Under the pieces are notes generated by a model, which saw nothing but the letters and a program-made list of their open reading frames with translations, searched no databases and had not been told where the DNA came from. Positions 1-7,112 of a stretch of DNA of 16,173 nucleotides are shown here, piece by piece. The number at the start of each line of letters is the position of its first letter. The first letter of the stretch is position 1. Source of the stretch: Deltaproteobacteria bacterium (GTDB lineage Bacteria; Desulfobacterota; Binatia; Binatales; Binataceae); assembly GCA_003161515.1 (NCBI GenBank), contig PMOH01000217.1:1-16173 (forward strand), read 5' to 3'. The translations under genes and the position numbers were made by a program.

Positions 1-671
1 TCCACCACCGCCGTCATTTCATCGAGCGTGAGCTGCGGCGTATCGACCTCGTCGGCCAGTGACATCACGCCGCCCGAAGCGCAGAACTTGATGACGTCGG
101 CGCCGTACTTCACGTTGAAGCGCACCGCCTTGCGCAGGTCGGCCGGGCTGTCCGCGATGCCGTCAGTGTAATCGGACTCTCTGCCCGTGGCGCGGAAGTG
201 AAGCCCCGCATTGCGATCTGAATGCCCACCGGTCGCTCCGATAAGATTGATCGCTACCAGCATCCGGGGACCTGGGAGCTGTCCCTTGGCGATCGCATTG
301 CGCAGGCTCACGTCTATAAAGCTGTCGGGATACAGGCATCCGACATCGCGCACCGTCGTGAAGCCGCCCTCCAGGGTGACGCGGGCATGGACCGCCGCCT
401 GGTACGCTTTCTCGGCGACGTGTTGTCGAAAGCGATCGATGAAGAATTCGTTATAGGATTTCACCCCAACTGTCAGATGAGTGTGCGCGTCGATGAAGCC
501 GGGGCACAGCGTCGCATCGCCGAGATCGATCAGTTCGGCGCCGGCCGGGACGCGCAGGTCGGGGCCGCATGCGGCGATCTCTTCTCCCTCGATCAGGACC
601 AAAACGCCGCCAGCTTCAATCCGATCCGACCTGCCGTCGAAGATTCGTGCAGCTTTAAGAGCGATAGTCAT
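1..671 (-). CDS. Amidohydrolase family protein, N-terminal part (cut by left edge)
   Basis: This is the first 223 codons of a metal-dependent amidohydrolase of the imidazolonepropionase/Xaa-Pro dipeptidase-like group (COG1228 type). It begins with the small beta-sandwich domain usual for the family. The metal-binding HxH motif is at H63 and H65, inside PGFIDAHTHL. A TTVRDVG stretch lies near residues 105-111. TGGHSD (H150) and VIKFCASGG (K195) sit where the family places a metal-ligand histidine and the bridging, usually carbamylated, lysine. The remaining ligands would lie beyond the window. Such enzymes hydrolyse C-N bonds in cyclic amides, dipeptides or related compounds; the substrate cannot be told. 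No signal peptide is visible. The ATG at 669-671 starts directly on the conserved MTIALKAARIFDG opening. It lies 38 nt downstream of the histidine phosphatase on the same strand, so the two are probably co-transcribed. Confidence 0.9.
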   Translation of the reverse strand, partial: MTIALKAARIFDGRSDRIEAGGVLVLIEGEEIAACGPDLRVPAGAELIDLGDATLCPGFIDAHTHLTVGVKSYNEFFIDRFRQHVAEKAYQAAVHARVTLEGGFTTVRDVGCLYPDSFIDVSLRNAIAKGQLPGPRMLVAINLIGATGGHSDRNAGLHFRATGRESDYTDGIADSPADLRKAVRFNVKYGADVIKFCASGGVMSLADEVDTPQLTLDEMTAVV

Positions 672-709
672 TCTGATTCCGAATTTCTTCCGCGCAGCTA
701 ACCTCGCCG

Positions 710-1264
710 CTAAATTGGCTCGGAGCTATCTCCCGCGAGCAGGCGCTGAGGTACTTGATGAAAACTCCATCCGCCCGAGCCGGCGTCTTGATCAAATATC
801 CAGACGACGTCAAACCGAGTGTCCGGCCAGGAATGCGGGCATGAAGTATTATTACCGATGATTGAATTCCCGATAAGCGGGATCGCCTTATGTTCCCAAG
901 CTATCAACACCACTCCACTGATGGCGAGGGCATCAGCCACCAGCTTGGTTTCCTCGCCTTTAAGACGATTTGTATTTAATTGCAGCCCTAGTTTAGCGGC
1001 TAAGGGAGAGACTGTGTTTTGGGGCCGTTCACTCTTGCTGTGAGGCCCCGTTCCTGACGCGAAAATTGCGTCGGGAGTAGCGAGATTTCGATCGATGAAC
1101 ACTCCAAGGGGCGGTAGGAACAATCCGATTAGTGCTCCGGCACGCTGCCATCCACGAACGGTGAGATCCTCAGGATCTTGCTGTCCTTCGATTGTTACTC
1201 CCTCGATGCCGTCAGCGTCGTCATGCTTCTCGGCATGGCGAATCACCATAATCTTTCTCGCCAT
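710..1264 (-). CDS. Histidine phosphatase family protein (RHAEK type)
   Basis: This 184-residue protein belongs to the histidine phosphatase (phosphoglycerate-mutase-like) superfamily. The N-terminal motif MVIRHAEK carries the catalytic R9-H10 pair, where His would form the phospho-intermediate. A second Arg (R80, in SKSERPQNT) fits the phosphate pocket. The second catalytic His appears as WEH at H125. E105/E106 in GEETK are candidates for the general acid/base. The RHAEK variant is typical of small, mostly uncharacterised bacterial members, so the substrate is unknown; SixA-like phosphohistidine or small phosphoester activity is possible but not shown. There is no signal peptide or membrane segment. 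The ATG has a GGAG-type ribosome site about 9 nt upstream (TGGAGCTACGGAAATG on the minus strand). It sits between a Crp/Fnr regulator (63 nt upstream) and an amidohydrolase (38 nt downstream), probably one operon. Confidence 0.85.
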   Translation of the reverse strand: MARKIMVIRHAEKHDDADGIEGVTIEGQQDPEDLTVRGWQRAGALIGLFLPPLGVFIDRNLATPDAIFASGTGPHSKSERPQNTVSPLAAKLGLQLNTNRLKGEETKLVADALAISGVVLIAWEHKAIPLIGNSIIGNNTSCPHSWPDTRFDVVWIFDQDAGSGGWSFHQVPQRLLAGDSSEPI

Positions 1265-1327
1265 TTCCGTAGCTCCAGATCGCAGTGCTGAATATTACGC
1301 TTTCAGAATACCAGATAGGCACAAGGG

Positions 1328-2077
1328 TTAGGATCGCAGGCTGGTCTGGATTTTTGCCGGGTCGATGATGAAGCGGCGGTGGTCGCGCTTCAGCACGCCT
1401 TCTGCAACGAGTTGCTTGAGGCACTCGCTCACTTTCGGTCGCGAGGACTCCACCAGGTCGGCGATGTCCTTACCGCTCAGGCCCAGATCTATGATGATCC
1501 CGTGGTCGTCACGCTGACCGAACTTGCGGCCGAGGTCGAGCAAGGCGAGCATGATTTTCTCGCGAACAGTTTGGCTGAGAAAGTTTGAATGGCGCTCCAG
1601 CAGCGCCCACCATCGACCGACGGTCAGATTGAGCGCCTCGCTAAAGTCGCGGAACGGAATGCCGACGACGCCCTCGACCAGCGCAGTTGGGTTTATCAAC
1701 CCGATTTTACAATCCGTAAAAGCCTCGCAAGTGAGCTTATGATGAATATCGGGCAACAATGACGGAATTTGGATCACGTCGCCGGGTCCCAGCACTTCGA
1801 GCAGATTGCGTTCCCCTTTTCGATTGAGGAAGACCAGCCGGGCGATGCCCGAGAGCAGGACGTACACGGCGTCCTCTGATTCCCCCTCCTTATAGACGAT
1901 CGAGTGTCTGGAAAACTGGCGAATCCTCATCCTGGCGCGCAAAGCTTCCAATTTGCGCGAAGAAAGGCCCGCCAGCCCTTTCAATTTCCCTAAATCTTGA
2001 GCGCTGAATGCGCGAGGCTGAGGAGGCCGAGGCCCACGTTGTCTGACGGATTTGCCGGGTTTCGAGCGTGGTGGCAT
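1328..2077 (-). CDS. Crp/Fnr-family transcriptional regulator
   Basis: A 249-residue regulator with the Crp/Fnr two-domain layout. A basic, proline-rich N-terminal tail covers residues 1-27. The cyclic-nucleotide-binding-like beta roll runs about 30-145, with YVLLSGIARL and LGPGDVIQIPSL strands. A long dimerisation helix follows, about 148-185. The C-terminal winged helix-turn-helix is at 197-240, with LSGKDIADLVESSRPKVSE as the recognition unit. It lacks the N-terminal cysteine cluster that holds the Fe-S centre in true Fnr. Its only cysteines in the roll are C117 and C123 (CEAFTDC). The canonical cAMP phosphate-binding motif of Crp is not evident, so the ligand is unknown. No clear ribosome site precedes the chosen ATG; the tail could be shorter. 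It diverges from a paralogue at 2313 and may head an operon with the two genes downstream. Confidence 0.88.
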   Translation of the reverse strand: MPPRSKPGKSVRQRGPRPPQPRAFSAQDLGKLKGLAGLSSRKLEALRARMRIRQFSRHSIVYKEGESEDAVYVLLSGIARLVFLNRKGERNLLEVLGPGDVIQIPSLLPDIHHKLTCEAFTDCKIGLINPTALVEGVVGIPFRDFSEALNLTVGRWWALLERHSNFLSQTVREKIMLALLDLGRKFGQRDDHGIIIDLGLSGKDIADLVESSRPKVSECLKQLVAEGVLKRDHRRFIIDPAKIQTSLRS

Positions 2078-2220
2078 GGCTACGAAGATTGAAGCGACTC
2101 GTGTCCCCTAAGTTTAATTGCATCCGTCCAATCGCGGGCGTCGAACGGAGTCGCCGGATATGACGATAATTGGTACGATAAAACAACGGAGGGTTTGTTC
2201 CTTTTGTAACAGAATCGGCC

Positions 2221-2248
2221 TTGAACCTAACTTTATTTGGCTTAGAAC
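2221..2248 (+). promoter_or_regulatory. Candidate sigma-70-like promoter for the second Crp/Fnr gene
   Basis: TTGAAC (2221-2226) and TAGAAC (2243-2248) are separated by 16 bases in an AT-richer stretch. Transcription would start near 2255, after the upstream ATG candidates (2118, 2160) but before the TTG at 2313. This supports the shorter start for the downstream regulator. The -10 match is imperfect, so this is tentative. Confidence 0.35.
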
Positions 2249-2312
2249 ATGCATTGCTCTCCTCATTCAGGCTTCTCCCTGTAGATTACGACCGATCCGG
2301 CGCGGTGCGATT

Positions 2313-3059
2313 TTGAATGAGAAAAACTCTTCCCGCGAAACTGATCTCGACCGACTAAGCCGACTCAAAGCTTTGTCCTGGCTCTCTCCGTCTGAGCTTA
2401 AACTTCTGGCGAGCGCACTCTCGATCACCAATTACAAACGACACGCTCTAATTCTGCGGGACGTTTCGCTGGCCGAAGGTGCGCACATTCTGATCTCAGG
2501 GATCGCGCGGATCACCTGCCGCACCGCGCGCAACCAGCGTGTTACGGTGGCGCTACTGGCGCCGGGGCCGATCCCCGATTTCCCGGCGTTGCCGCTCAGT
2601 CAATCCGGTTTTCAATGCGAGGCTTACAACGATTGCCGCGTTGGAACTGTGAGCTGGGCTGATTTTGGCGGCATTACTCCAAATGCTCCCGATTCCGCCT
2701 TCCGGCAATTTCACAGCAACGACTTGAAGCAATGGTACCGCCTCCTGCTGCGCAGCTCGAGTTTTATGAACCTTGGCCTGCACGAACGAATAGCCATCGC
2801 GCTGCTGGAACTTTGCTCGGACTTCGGAGTCGAGGAATCGCGCGGCACGCTGCTCCGGGTAGCCTTCAGCCATAAGGATATTGCCAACCTGGTGGGCGCC
2901 TCGCGGCCAAGAGTTACCGAGCATCTGGCGCGATTGGAACGGGAAAAGTTCATGATTCGCCAGGGACGACAGATGGTGGTGCAGGTCGCCAAGCTCCTCG
3001 ATTCCATGAATGCTCAGGCCAGCGCGCATGTTTCGCGGGTCGATCGGCGACGTGACTAA
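2313..3059 (+). CDS. Crp/Fnr-family transcriptional regulator (paralogue of 1328-2077)
   Basis: A 248-residue protein with a beta-roll sensor domain (about residues 12-135), a dimerisation helix (about 136-172) and a winged helix-turn-helix (about 185-225, FSHKDIANLVGASRPRVTE). It aligns along its whole length with the divergent neighbour: LISGIARI against LLSGIARL, CEAYNDCRVG against CEAFTDCKIG, KDIANLV.ASRPRVTE against KDIADLV.SSRPKVSE. The frame is open back to ATGs at 2118 and 2160. Those 65 extra residues are cysteine-rich and match nothing in the paralogue, so I place the start at TTG 2313, just before homology begins. The ATG at 2160 has a GGAG 10 nt upstream and remains possible. No Fnr-type cysteine cluster is present in the chosen form. 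The ligand and targets are unknown. It is convergent with the chemoreceptor gene. Confidence 0.82.
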   Translation: MNEKNSSRETDLDRLSRLKALSWLSPSELKLLASALSITNYKRHALILRDVSLAEGAHILISGIARITCRTARNQRVTVALLAPGPIPDFPALPLSQSGFQCEAYNDCRVGTVSWADFGGITPNAPDSAFRQFHSNDLKQWYRLLLRSSSFMNLGLHERIAIALLELCSDFGVEESRGTLLRVAFSHKDIANLVGASRPRVTEHLARLEREKFMIRQGRQMVVQVAKLLDSMNAQASAHVSRVDRRRD

Positions 3060-3101
3060 GGCAAACGGTTCGTCTCAGGTCAGGTCTTGCGAGCTTCCGA
3101 T

Positions 3102-3118
3102 CTTGATAAAGAATCAAG
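3102..3118. repeat. Short perfect inverted repeat, CTTGAT-N5-ATCAAG
   Basis: Two 6-base arms with a 5-base spacer lie 42 bases after the stop of the plus-strand Crp/Fnr gene, in the 293-bp convergent gap to the chemoreceptor. The half-sites TTGAT and ATCAA equal Fnr half-sites, but the Fnr spacing is 4, not 5. As an RNA hairpin it is weak and no U-run follows, so it is not a convincing terminator. I see no gene in the rest of 3060-3352. Confidence 0.35.
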
Positions 3119-3352
3119 CATAAAATCAGCTGTCGATTGTCGAATCCGAGATTGTTTCGGTGCCGCAGATCCAAAAATGCGCGAACGTACGGACTATTTT
3201 GGAGTCTTCTGCGGAGCACGCGAAAATTGCGGCTGGGTGGCGGATGACGCAGTCTGATGTGACCTGCGCTCAGCCGTCAAATTCCCTGGTGAGCCGGCAC
3301 GCAGCGCTTCGGGCGGACCTCGCCAGCCGCAGGGGGTCGGCGTCTGCAACCT

Positions 3353-4840
3353 CTATTGCAGGGCCGGTGATACGTGCCCGTTGGAGCGCACCATCATGAC
3401 CAGTTCTTTGGAGAGTCCGGCCAGTTGGGAGGAAGTCTTCAACACTTGCTTCGAGCTGGTATCGGTCTCATGCGCGGTCTGCACGAGGTCAGATGCTCCC
3501 ACCCGGACCTGATCGACCGCACTTGCCTGCTGTTCGGTACTCAACTCGATTTCGCGCGCTGCTTCACTGGCGGTGCTGACCAATGCGGCGATTTGCCTGA
3601 ATAGCACTGCGGCTTCGGTGAACTCGCGCACGCCGGCGTCGACTAGTTTCGATCCGTCCTGGGTCGCCGCGATAGTAGAACTCGCGGAGGCCCGAATGTT
3701 ATCCAACAACTGGCGAATCTCGCTCGATGAAACGCTCACACGATCCGCCAGCTTGCGAATTTCGTCCGCCACGACGGCGAAGCGCTTGCCCCATTCGCCG
3801 GCCCCCGCCGCCTCGATGGTCGCATTTATCGCCAGGATATTGGTCTGCTCGGCCAGCTCGTTGATCATCTCGGTTATGCTGCCTATCAACTGTGACTTCT
3901 TTCCGAGCTCAAGTACGTGAACCACGACTACATCGACCTGGGTCTTGATGCCCGCGATGGATTGCGTAGTTCGTTGCACGGTCTCGTCGCCGCGACTCGC
4001 CGTCAGGGAGGTTTCGTGGGCAACTTTGGCGACGCGTTGCGCGTTTTCCGCAATGAGCCGCGAGGTCGAAAGGAGTTCGTTGATGGTCGTGGCGATTTCG
4101 TTCACGGCCGTAGCCTGCCCAGTCGAGCCGGACGACTGCAAATTCGCGGCCGCCTGCAGTTCGCTCGACGAGCTTTGCAGAAGCGCAGCGGCGGAGCCTA
4201 TCTGCCGGTTTAAAGAACTTCTTAGATACCAGCCCATCAGGCCAATCAACACAAAGGCCAGCATCGAGGCTAAAGTTATCGTCGTCTCCGAGAAACTCGT
4301 GGCAAAGTCATTGCGGATCTTTTCTTCGCTCAATGAACTTCTTTCTTCGCTATCCACCTCGCCGATCGCTTGCCTGAGCCTGTCCATCAAGGCCTTTCCC
4401 TGGCCAGTCAAGACCACTTTGATGGCCGCATCGAACCCCTGGGTATGCCGCAGATCGATCGTCTGCTTGAGCTCCCCCATCTTTGCTTGAACCAGGAGCA
4501 GCGCTTGCTCGATTCGCCGCGCCTGAACCGGATCGTCGGCGGTCAAATCACGCAGTTGCTTGGTGACGTTAGAAATCGAGGCGTCGGCAGATACATACGG
4601 CTCCAAATAGCTTTCATTGCCGGTCAGCAAATAGCCGCGTTGTCCGGTTTCAGCGTCCTTTACGACCGACATCAGCTCAGATAGCCGGTCGATGAGCGCG
4701 TAGGTTAAACCCAGTTCATGAGTGTCGTTCCAAACTCTCACTATACTGAAGTAGCCGACCGCGCCGACGACCATCAGCATGATGAAACAAACTGTGAACC
4801 CGAGCCCGATTAAGGTGCCAAAAGACCTTGATCTATTCAT
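3353..4840 (-). CDS. Methyl-accepting chemotaxis protein with CHASE3 sensor domain
   Basis: A 495-residue inner-membrane chemoreceptor. TM1 spans about residues 9-32 and TM2 about 188-208, enclosing a periplasmic four-helix CHASE3 domain with the hallmark DAETGQRGYLLTGNESYLEPY region (62-82). The cytoplasmic coiled coil has the signalling hairpin tip at about 325-365 (INELAEQTNILAINATIEAA, then VVADEIRKLADR). The tip carries EAAGAGEWGKRF where enteric receptors have EAARAGEQGRGF, so the trimer-contact Arg is Gly346; as I recall, this variant also occurs in other Wsp-like receptors. No clear HAMP domain separates TM2 from the signalling helices. There is no C-terminal CheR/CheB-tethering pentapeptide. 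It is divergent from the chemosensory operon at 5158 and is the obvious receptor for it, taking the WspA role. A possible -24/-12 promoter lies at 4880-4895; the nearest ribosome site (GGGGAG) is 12-13 nt from the ATG. Confidence 0.93.
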   Translation of the reverse strand: MNRSRSFGTLIGLGFTVCFIMLMVVGAVGYFSIVRVWNDTHELGLTYALIDRLSELMSVVKDAETGQRGYLLTGNESYLEPYVSADASISNVTKQLRDLTADDPVQARRIEQALLLVQAKMGELKQTIDLRHTQGFDAAIKVVLTGQGKALMDRLRQAIGEVDSEERSSLSEEKIRNDFATSFSETTITLASMLAFVLIGLMGWYLRSSLNRQIGSAAALLQSSSSELQAAANLQSSGSTGQATAVNEIATTINELLSTSRLIAENAQRVAKVAHETSLTASRGDETVQRTTQSIAGIKTQVDVVVVHVLELGKKSQLIGSITEMINELAEQTNILAINATIEAAGAGEWGKRFAVVADEIRKLADRVSVSSSEIRQLLDNIRASASSTIAATQDGSKLVDAGVREFTEAAVLFRQIAALVSTASEAAREIELSTEQQASAVDQVRVGASDLVQTAHETDTSSKQVLKTSSQLAGLSKELVMMVRSNGHVSPALQ

Positions 4841-4879
4841 TTTGTCAGCCGTCTCCCCGGATGGTGCCGCGTATTCAGG

Positions 4880-4895
4880 AGCATGGATTGTGCCG
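4880..4895 (-). promoter_or_regulatory. Candidate sigma-54 (-24/-12) promoter of the chemoreceptor gene
   Basis: On the minus strand the sequence is CGGCACAATCCATGCT. Against the consensus TGGCACG-N4-TTGCW it keeps GGCAC and TGC-T, with exactly 10 bases between the invariant GG and GC. Transcription would start near 4869, leaving a leader of about 29 nt before the ATG at 4840. A partial copy, GCGGCACCATCC, occurs on the same strand closer to the gene (positions 4861-4872) but lacks a -12 element. Confidence 0.5.
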
Positions 4896-4966
4896 CGGAT
4901 CGAAGGCGTGAGCGTCGAATCGAGCGCGAAATAACTGCCGATAAGTCGAAAGTCAGCGTCACTTAA

Positions 4967-4983
4967 TTGGCGCGCGGCACCAA
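4967..4983. promoter_or_regulatory. 17-bp dyad, possible regulator binding site
   Basis: TTGGCGCGCGGCACCAA is an imperfect palindrome: the outer TTGG/CCAA arms are perfect and the interior is partly symmetric. It lies between the two divergent promoter candidates, about 145 bp upstream of the expected cheW transcript start and about 100 bp from that of the receptor. These distances suit an enhancer site for a sigma-54 activator. A sequence identical to GGTGCCGCG at 4863-4871 recurs here in reverse (4973-4981). Function is inferred only from position and symmetry. Confidence 0.3.
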
Positions 4984-5100
4984 TCGGTCACTGCTCTCAA
5001 AAACAAGGCTTGCACCCTGTAGCCGACCTTACGCGGCGGTAACGCGGTTCCGCGGGACATTCCAGCCTTCTCCGCGCATGATCGATCACTCAGTTGGTTT

Positions 5101-5116
5101 TGGAGCGGAAATTGCA
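5101..5116 (+). promoter_or_regulatory. Candidate sigma-54 (-24/-12) promoter of the chemosensory operon
   Basis: TGGAGCGGAAATTGCA matches TGGCACG-N4-TTGCA at 5 of 7 positions in the -24 element and at all 5 in the -12 element. The required 10 bases separate GG (5102-5103) from GC (5114-5115). The start point would be near 5127, about 31 nt before the cheW ATG at 5158. No comparably good -35/-10 promoter is evident just upstream of cheW. No enhancer-binding protein is encoded in the window. Confidence 0.55.
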
Positions 5117-5157
5117 CTCCTACCATTAGGACAAATCTCGTCTTTAATCGTTAGTCG

Positions 5158-5634
5158 ATGACGGCCGCAAGCGAAGTAAAACTATCCGCTTCCAAAATGG
5201 CAGTGGTGCTGGTGAGATCGGGCAACCTGTTCTGCGCGCTGCCACTGGCGAGCGTTATCGAAACCCTGCGCAGCCCGCCGATCACGGCGGTCGCGGGCGC
5301 TCCCTTATGGGTGCAGGGAGTGGCCGTGATTCGCGGTGCGATGGTCGTGGTAGTCGACTTGGGAATTCTGCTGGGGCCGGGTTCGGCCGAATTGAAGCAG
5401 GCGCGGGTAGTGACGCTGCGCGTCGGCGCTCGGGTTATAGGACTCGCCGTCGAGTCTATAGTCGGCGTCCGCGAGTTTGAGCGCGCACTACTCTCCGAGC
5501 TTCCACCCCTGCTCCTGCAGGCTCATCCCGAAGTCCTCACCGCCATCGGCCTGCTCGACGGTGAGCTGATGCTGGTCCTCGACGGATCACGGATCATCAC
5601 GGAACCGGAACTCGCGCGCCTGGTGAATTCTTGA
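5158..5634 (+). CDS. cheW: CheW-like coupling protein (WspB position)
   Basis: A 158-residue single-domain CheW protein that would link the receptor to the CheA kinase at the membrane. It shows the alternating hydrophobic strands of the double SH3-like fold. The hallmark VQGVAVIRGAMVVVVDLG lies at residues 52-69, and a second-half strand GLLDGELMLVLDGSRII at 131-147. The first ten or so residues look unstructured. It is the first gene of the operon, starting at ATG 5158 without a recognisable ribosome site; its stop overlaps the next start by 4 bases. By order it corresponds to WspB. It differs strongly from the second CheW (7109-7645), so the two probably occupy different places in the array. 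The 317-bp region upstream contains no other gene, only the regulatory candidates listed. Confidence 0.9.
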   Translation: MTAASEVKLSASKMAVVLVRSGNLFCALPLASVIETLRSPPITAVAGAPLWVQGVAVIRGAMVVVVDLGILLGPGSAELKQARVVTLRVGARVIGLAVESIVGVREFERALLSELPPLLLQAHPEVLTAIGLLDGELMLVLDGSRIITEPELARLVNS

Positions 5635-7112
5635 CCAAGGTCATAGCCCCCGTCAGCGACGCGCATGCAGCCCGGTTTGCGGAGTTGATCGAAGAACACC
5701 TGGGCCTTCGCAGTTCGTCGAGGATCGAATTGAAAGCTGTCATGGCGGCGCGGATGCGCGCGCTGCAATGCTACGGTTTCGACGCCTACCTCGATCGCCT
5801 CGAGTCGCCCCTCTCGATGCATGAGGAACTGCGCGAGCTCGCCGTCCGGCTCACCATCGGCGAGACATATTTTTTCCGCAGTCCGGAGCAGCTCAAGGTT
5901 TTTACCAAAATCGCGCTCCCGCTGCTTACCCAAAGCTCTCCCACCCGGCAGATCCGGATATTGTCCGCCGGATGCTCGACCGGTGAAGAGCCGTACACGA
6001 TCGCGATGGCGATGCTGGAACTTGGCCCGTCGGCTTGGGCCCGAGTATCGATCCTGGGCCTCGATATCAATCCGCAATCACTGGCCAAGGCGAATCGCGC
6101 ACGCTATTCCCCTTGGTCGATGCGCGCGACGCCGCCCGATTGCGTCGAGAAATACTTCCACCGCGAAAGCACCCAGTACGTGCTCGACCAGCGCGTGAAG
6201 GCGATGGTCCGGTTCGAGGAACGCAGTCTCGCTCATGAAGACCTTCGATTCTGGCAGCCGCGCAGGTTCGACGTAGTCTTTTGCCGCAACGTGATCATGC
6301 ATCTGTCTGCCCGGGTTCTCGGCGAGGTAGTGGCGCGGTTCGCGCGCGTGCTCGCCCCCGACGGATTTCTCTTTCTGAGCCACGCGGAGCCATTGCGCGG
6401 AATCTCGCAGGCATTTCGCGTCGAGCACGCCGAGGGCGCCTTCTACTACGTATTGCGCGAAGCAAGGAGATCGCCTGCCATCTCGATAAGTTCCGTGTCG
6501 CGCCAAAGATCCAGCCTGATCGCCAAAACCACCGCCACGACCGGTCCAAAGGCTCCCGAATGCAAATTGCCGCTGGCCTCGGCCGAGGTCGGAGGCCCGG
6601 CCCAGTTGCTGCCAAGCCTTAGCCTCGGAGCGGCGCTCATGAAGGCGGAACGGTTCGACGACGCGCTCGCCACTCTGCAAGCGCTGGCGCCCGCGGACCG
6701 CGTCGATCCCGACGTGCTCCTGCTGACCGCGATCATCCAGCTGGAACGCGGGAAGCTGGATCAGGCGGCCGAGCTATGCGCCTCGCTGCTGGCCCGCGAC
6801 GATCTCAACGCCGCAGTGCATTACCTGATAGCCCTTTGTCACGAGCAGGGGGGCAGGCGCGCGGCGGCGGTCGACAGCTACCGAGCCGGCGTTTTTCTGG
6901 ATGCGACATTCGCGATGCCTCATTTGCGGCTGGGCCTCTTGTTCAGACGCGAGGGCGACCTGCCTGGTGCGCGGCGCGAGCTACAGAATGCCTCAATGCT
7001 GCTGGCGCAGGAGGATCCCGCCCGCGTCCTGCTCTTCGGCGGCGGCTTCAGCCGCGGCACGCTGATCGATCTTTGCGCTTCCGAATTGCGTCTGTGTGAG
7101 GCATCAAATTGA
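5631..7112 (+). CDS. cheR: CheR-type protein-glutamate methyltransferase with C-terminal TPR repeats (WspC-like)
   Basis: A 493-residue receptor methyltransferase using S-adenosylmethionine. The helical N-terminal CheR domain (about 10-78) ends in GETYFFRSPEQ. The SAM-binding Rossmann domain (about 85-275) includes LSAGCSTGEEPYTIAMAM (111-128), LGLDINPQSL and FCRNVIMHLS (217-226). A low-complexity linker (about 280-325) leads to helical TPR-like repeats (about 328-460). The tail LLFGGGFSRGTLIDLC (467-482) is, from memory, a signature of CheR-TPR (WspC-like) proteins. TPRs in this class are thought to aid docking to receptors lacking a tethering pentapeptide, as here. The start is TTG at 5631, with TTGA shared with the cheW stop; a GGTGA lies 4 nt upstream. 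Translational coupling with both neighbours is likely. Confidence 0.93.
   Translation: MTKVIAPVSDAHAARFAELIEEHLGLRSSSRIELKAVMAARMRALQCYGFDAYLDRLESPLSMHEELRELAVRLTIGETYFFRSPEQLKVFTKIALPLLTQSSPTRQIRILSAGCSTGEEPYTIAMAMLELGPSAWARVSILGLDINPQSLAKANRARYSPWSMRATPPDCVEKYFHRESTQYVLDQRVKAMVRFEERSLAHEDLRFWQPRRFDVVFCRNVIMHLSARVLGEVVARFARVLAPDGFLFLSHAEPLRGISQAFRVEHAEGAFYYVLREARRSPAISISSVSRQRSSLIAKTTATTGPKAPECKLPLASAEVGGPAQLLPSLSLGAALMKAERFDDALATLQALAPADRVDPDVLLLTAIIQLERGKLDQAAELCASLLARDDLNAAVHYLIALCHEQGGRRAAAVDSYRAGVFLDATFAMPHLRLGLLFRREGDLPGARRELQNASMLLAQEDPARVLLFGGGFSRGTLIDLCASELRLCEASN

Noticed and set aside
222..701. 159-codon plus-strand ORF opposite the amidohydrolase gene.
   Set aside because: The minus strand encodes a clear amidohydrolase with HxH and Lys ligand motifs; this is the antisense shadow.
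2118..2312. 65-residue N-terminal extension of the second Crp/Fnr protein containing several cysteines, suggesting an Fe-S cluster.
   Set aside because: The cysteine spacing does not match Fnr, the paralogue has no such region, and a promoter candidate lies inside it. The ATG at 2160 with GGAG upstream keeps it possible but less likely.
4937..4944. GCCGATAA, a perfect match to the -10 box of flagellar sigma-28 promoters, on the plus strand upstream of cheW.
   Set aside because: No TAAA-type -35 element lies 15 bases upstream (the bases there are AATC). The site is more than 200 bp from cheW, and there are no flagellar genes in the window. An 8-base match in 16 kb is not surprising.
4967..5161. 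Plus-strand 64-codon ORF in the receptor-cheW intergenic region.
   Set aside because: It covers the promoter region, ends inside the cheW start and shows no family features or ribosome site; regulatory DNA explains the region better.
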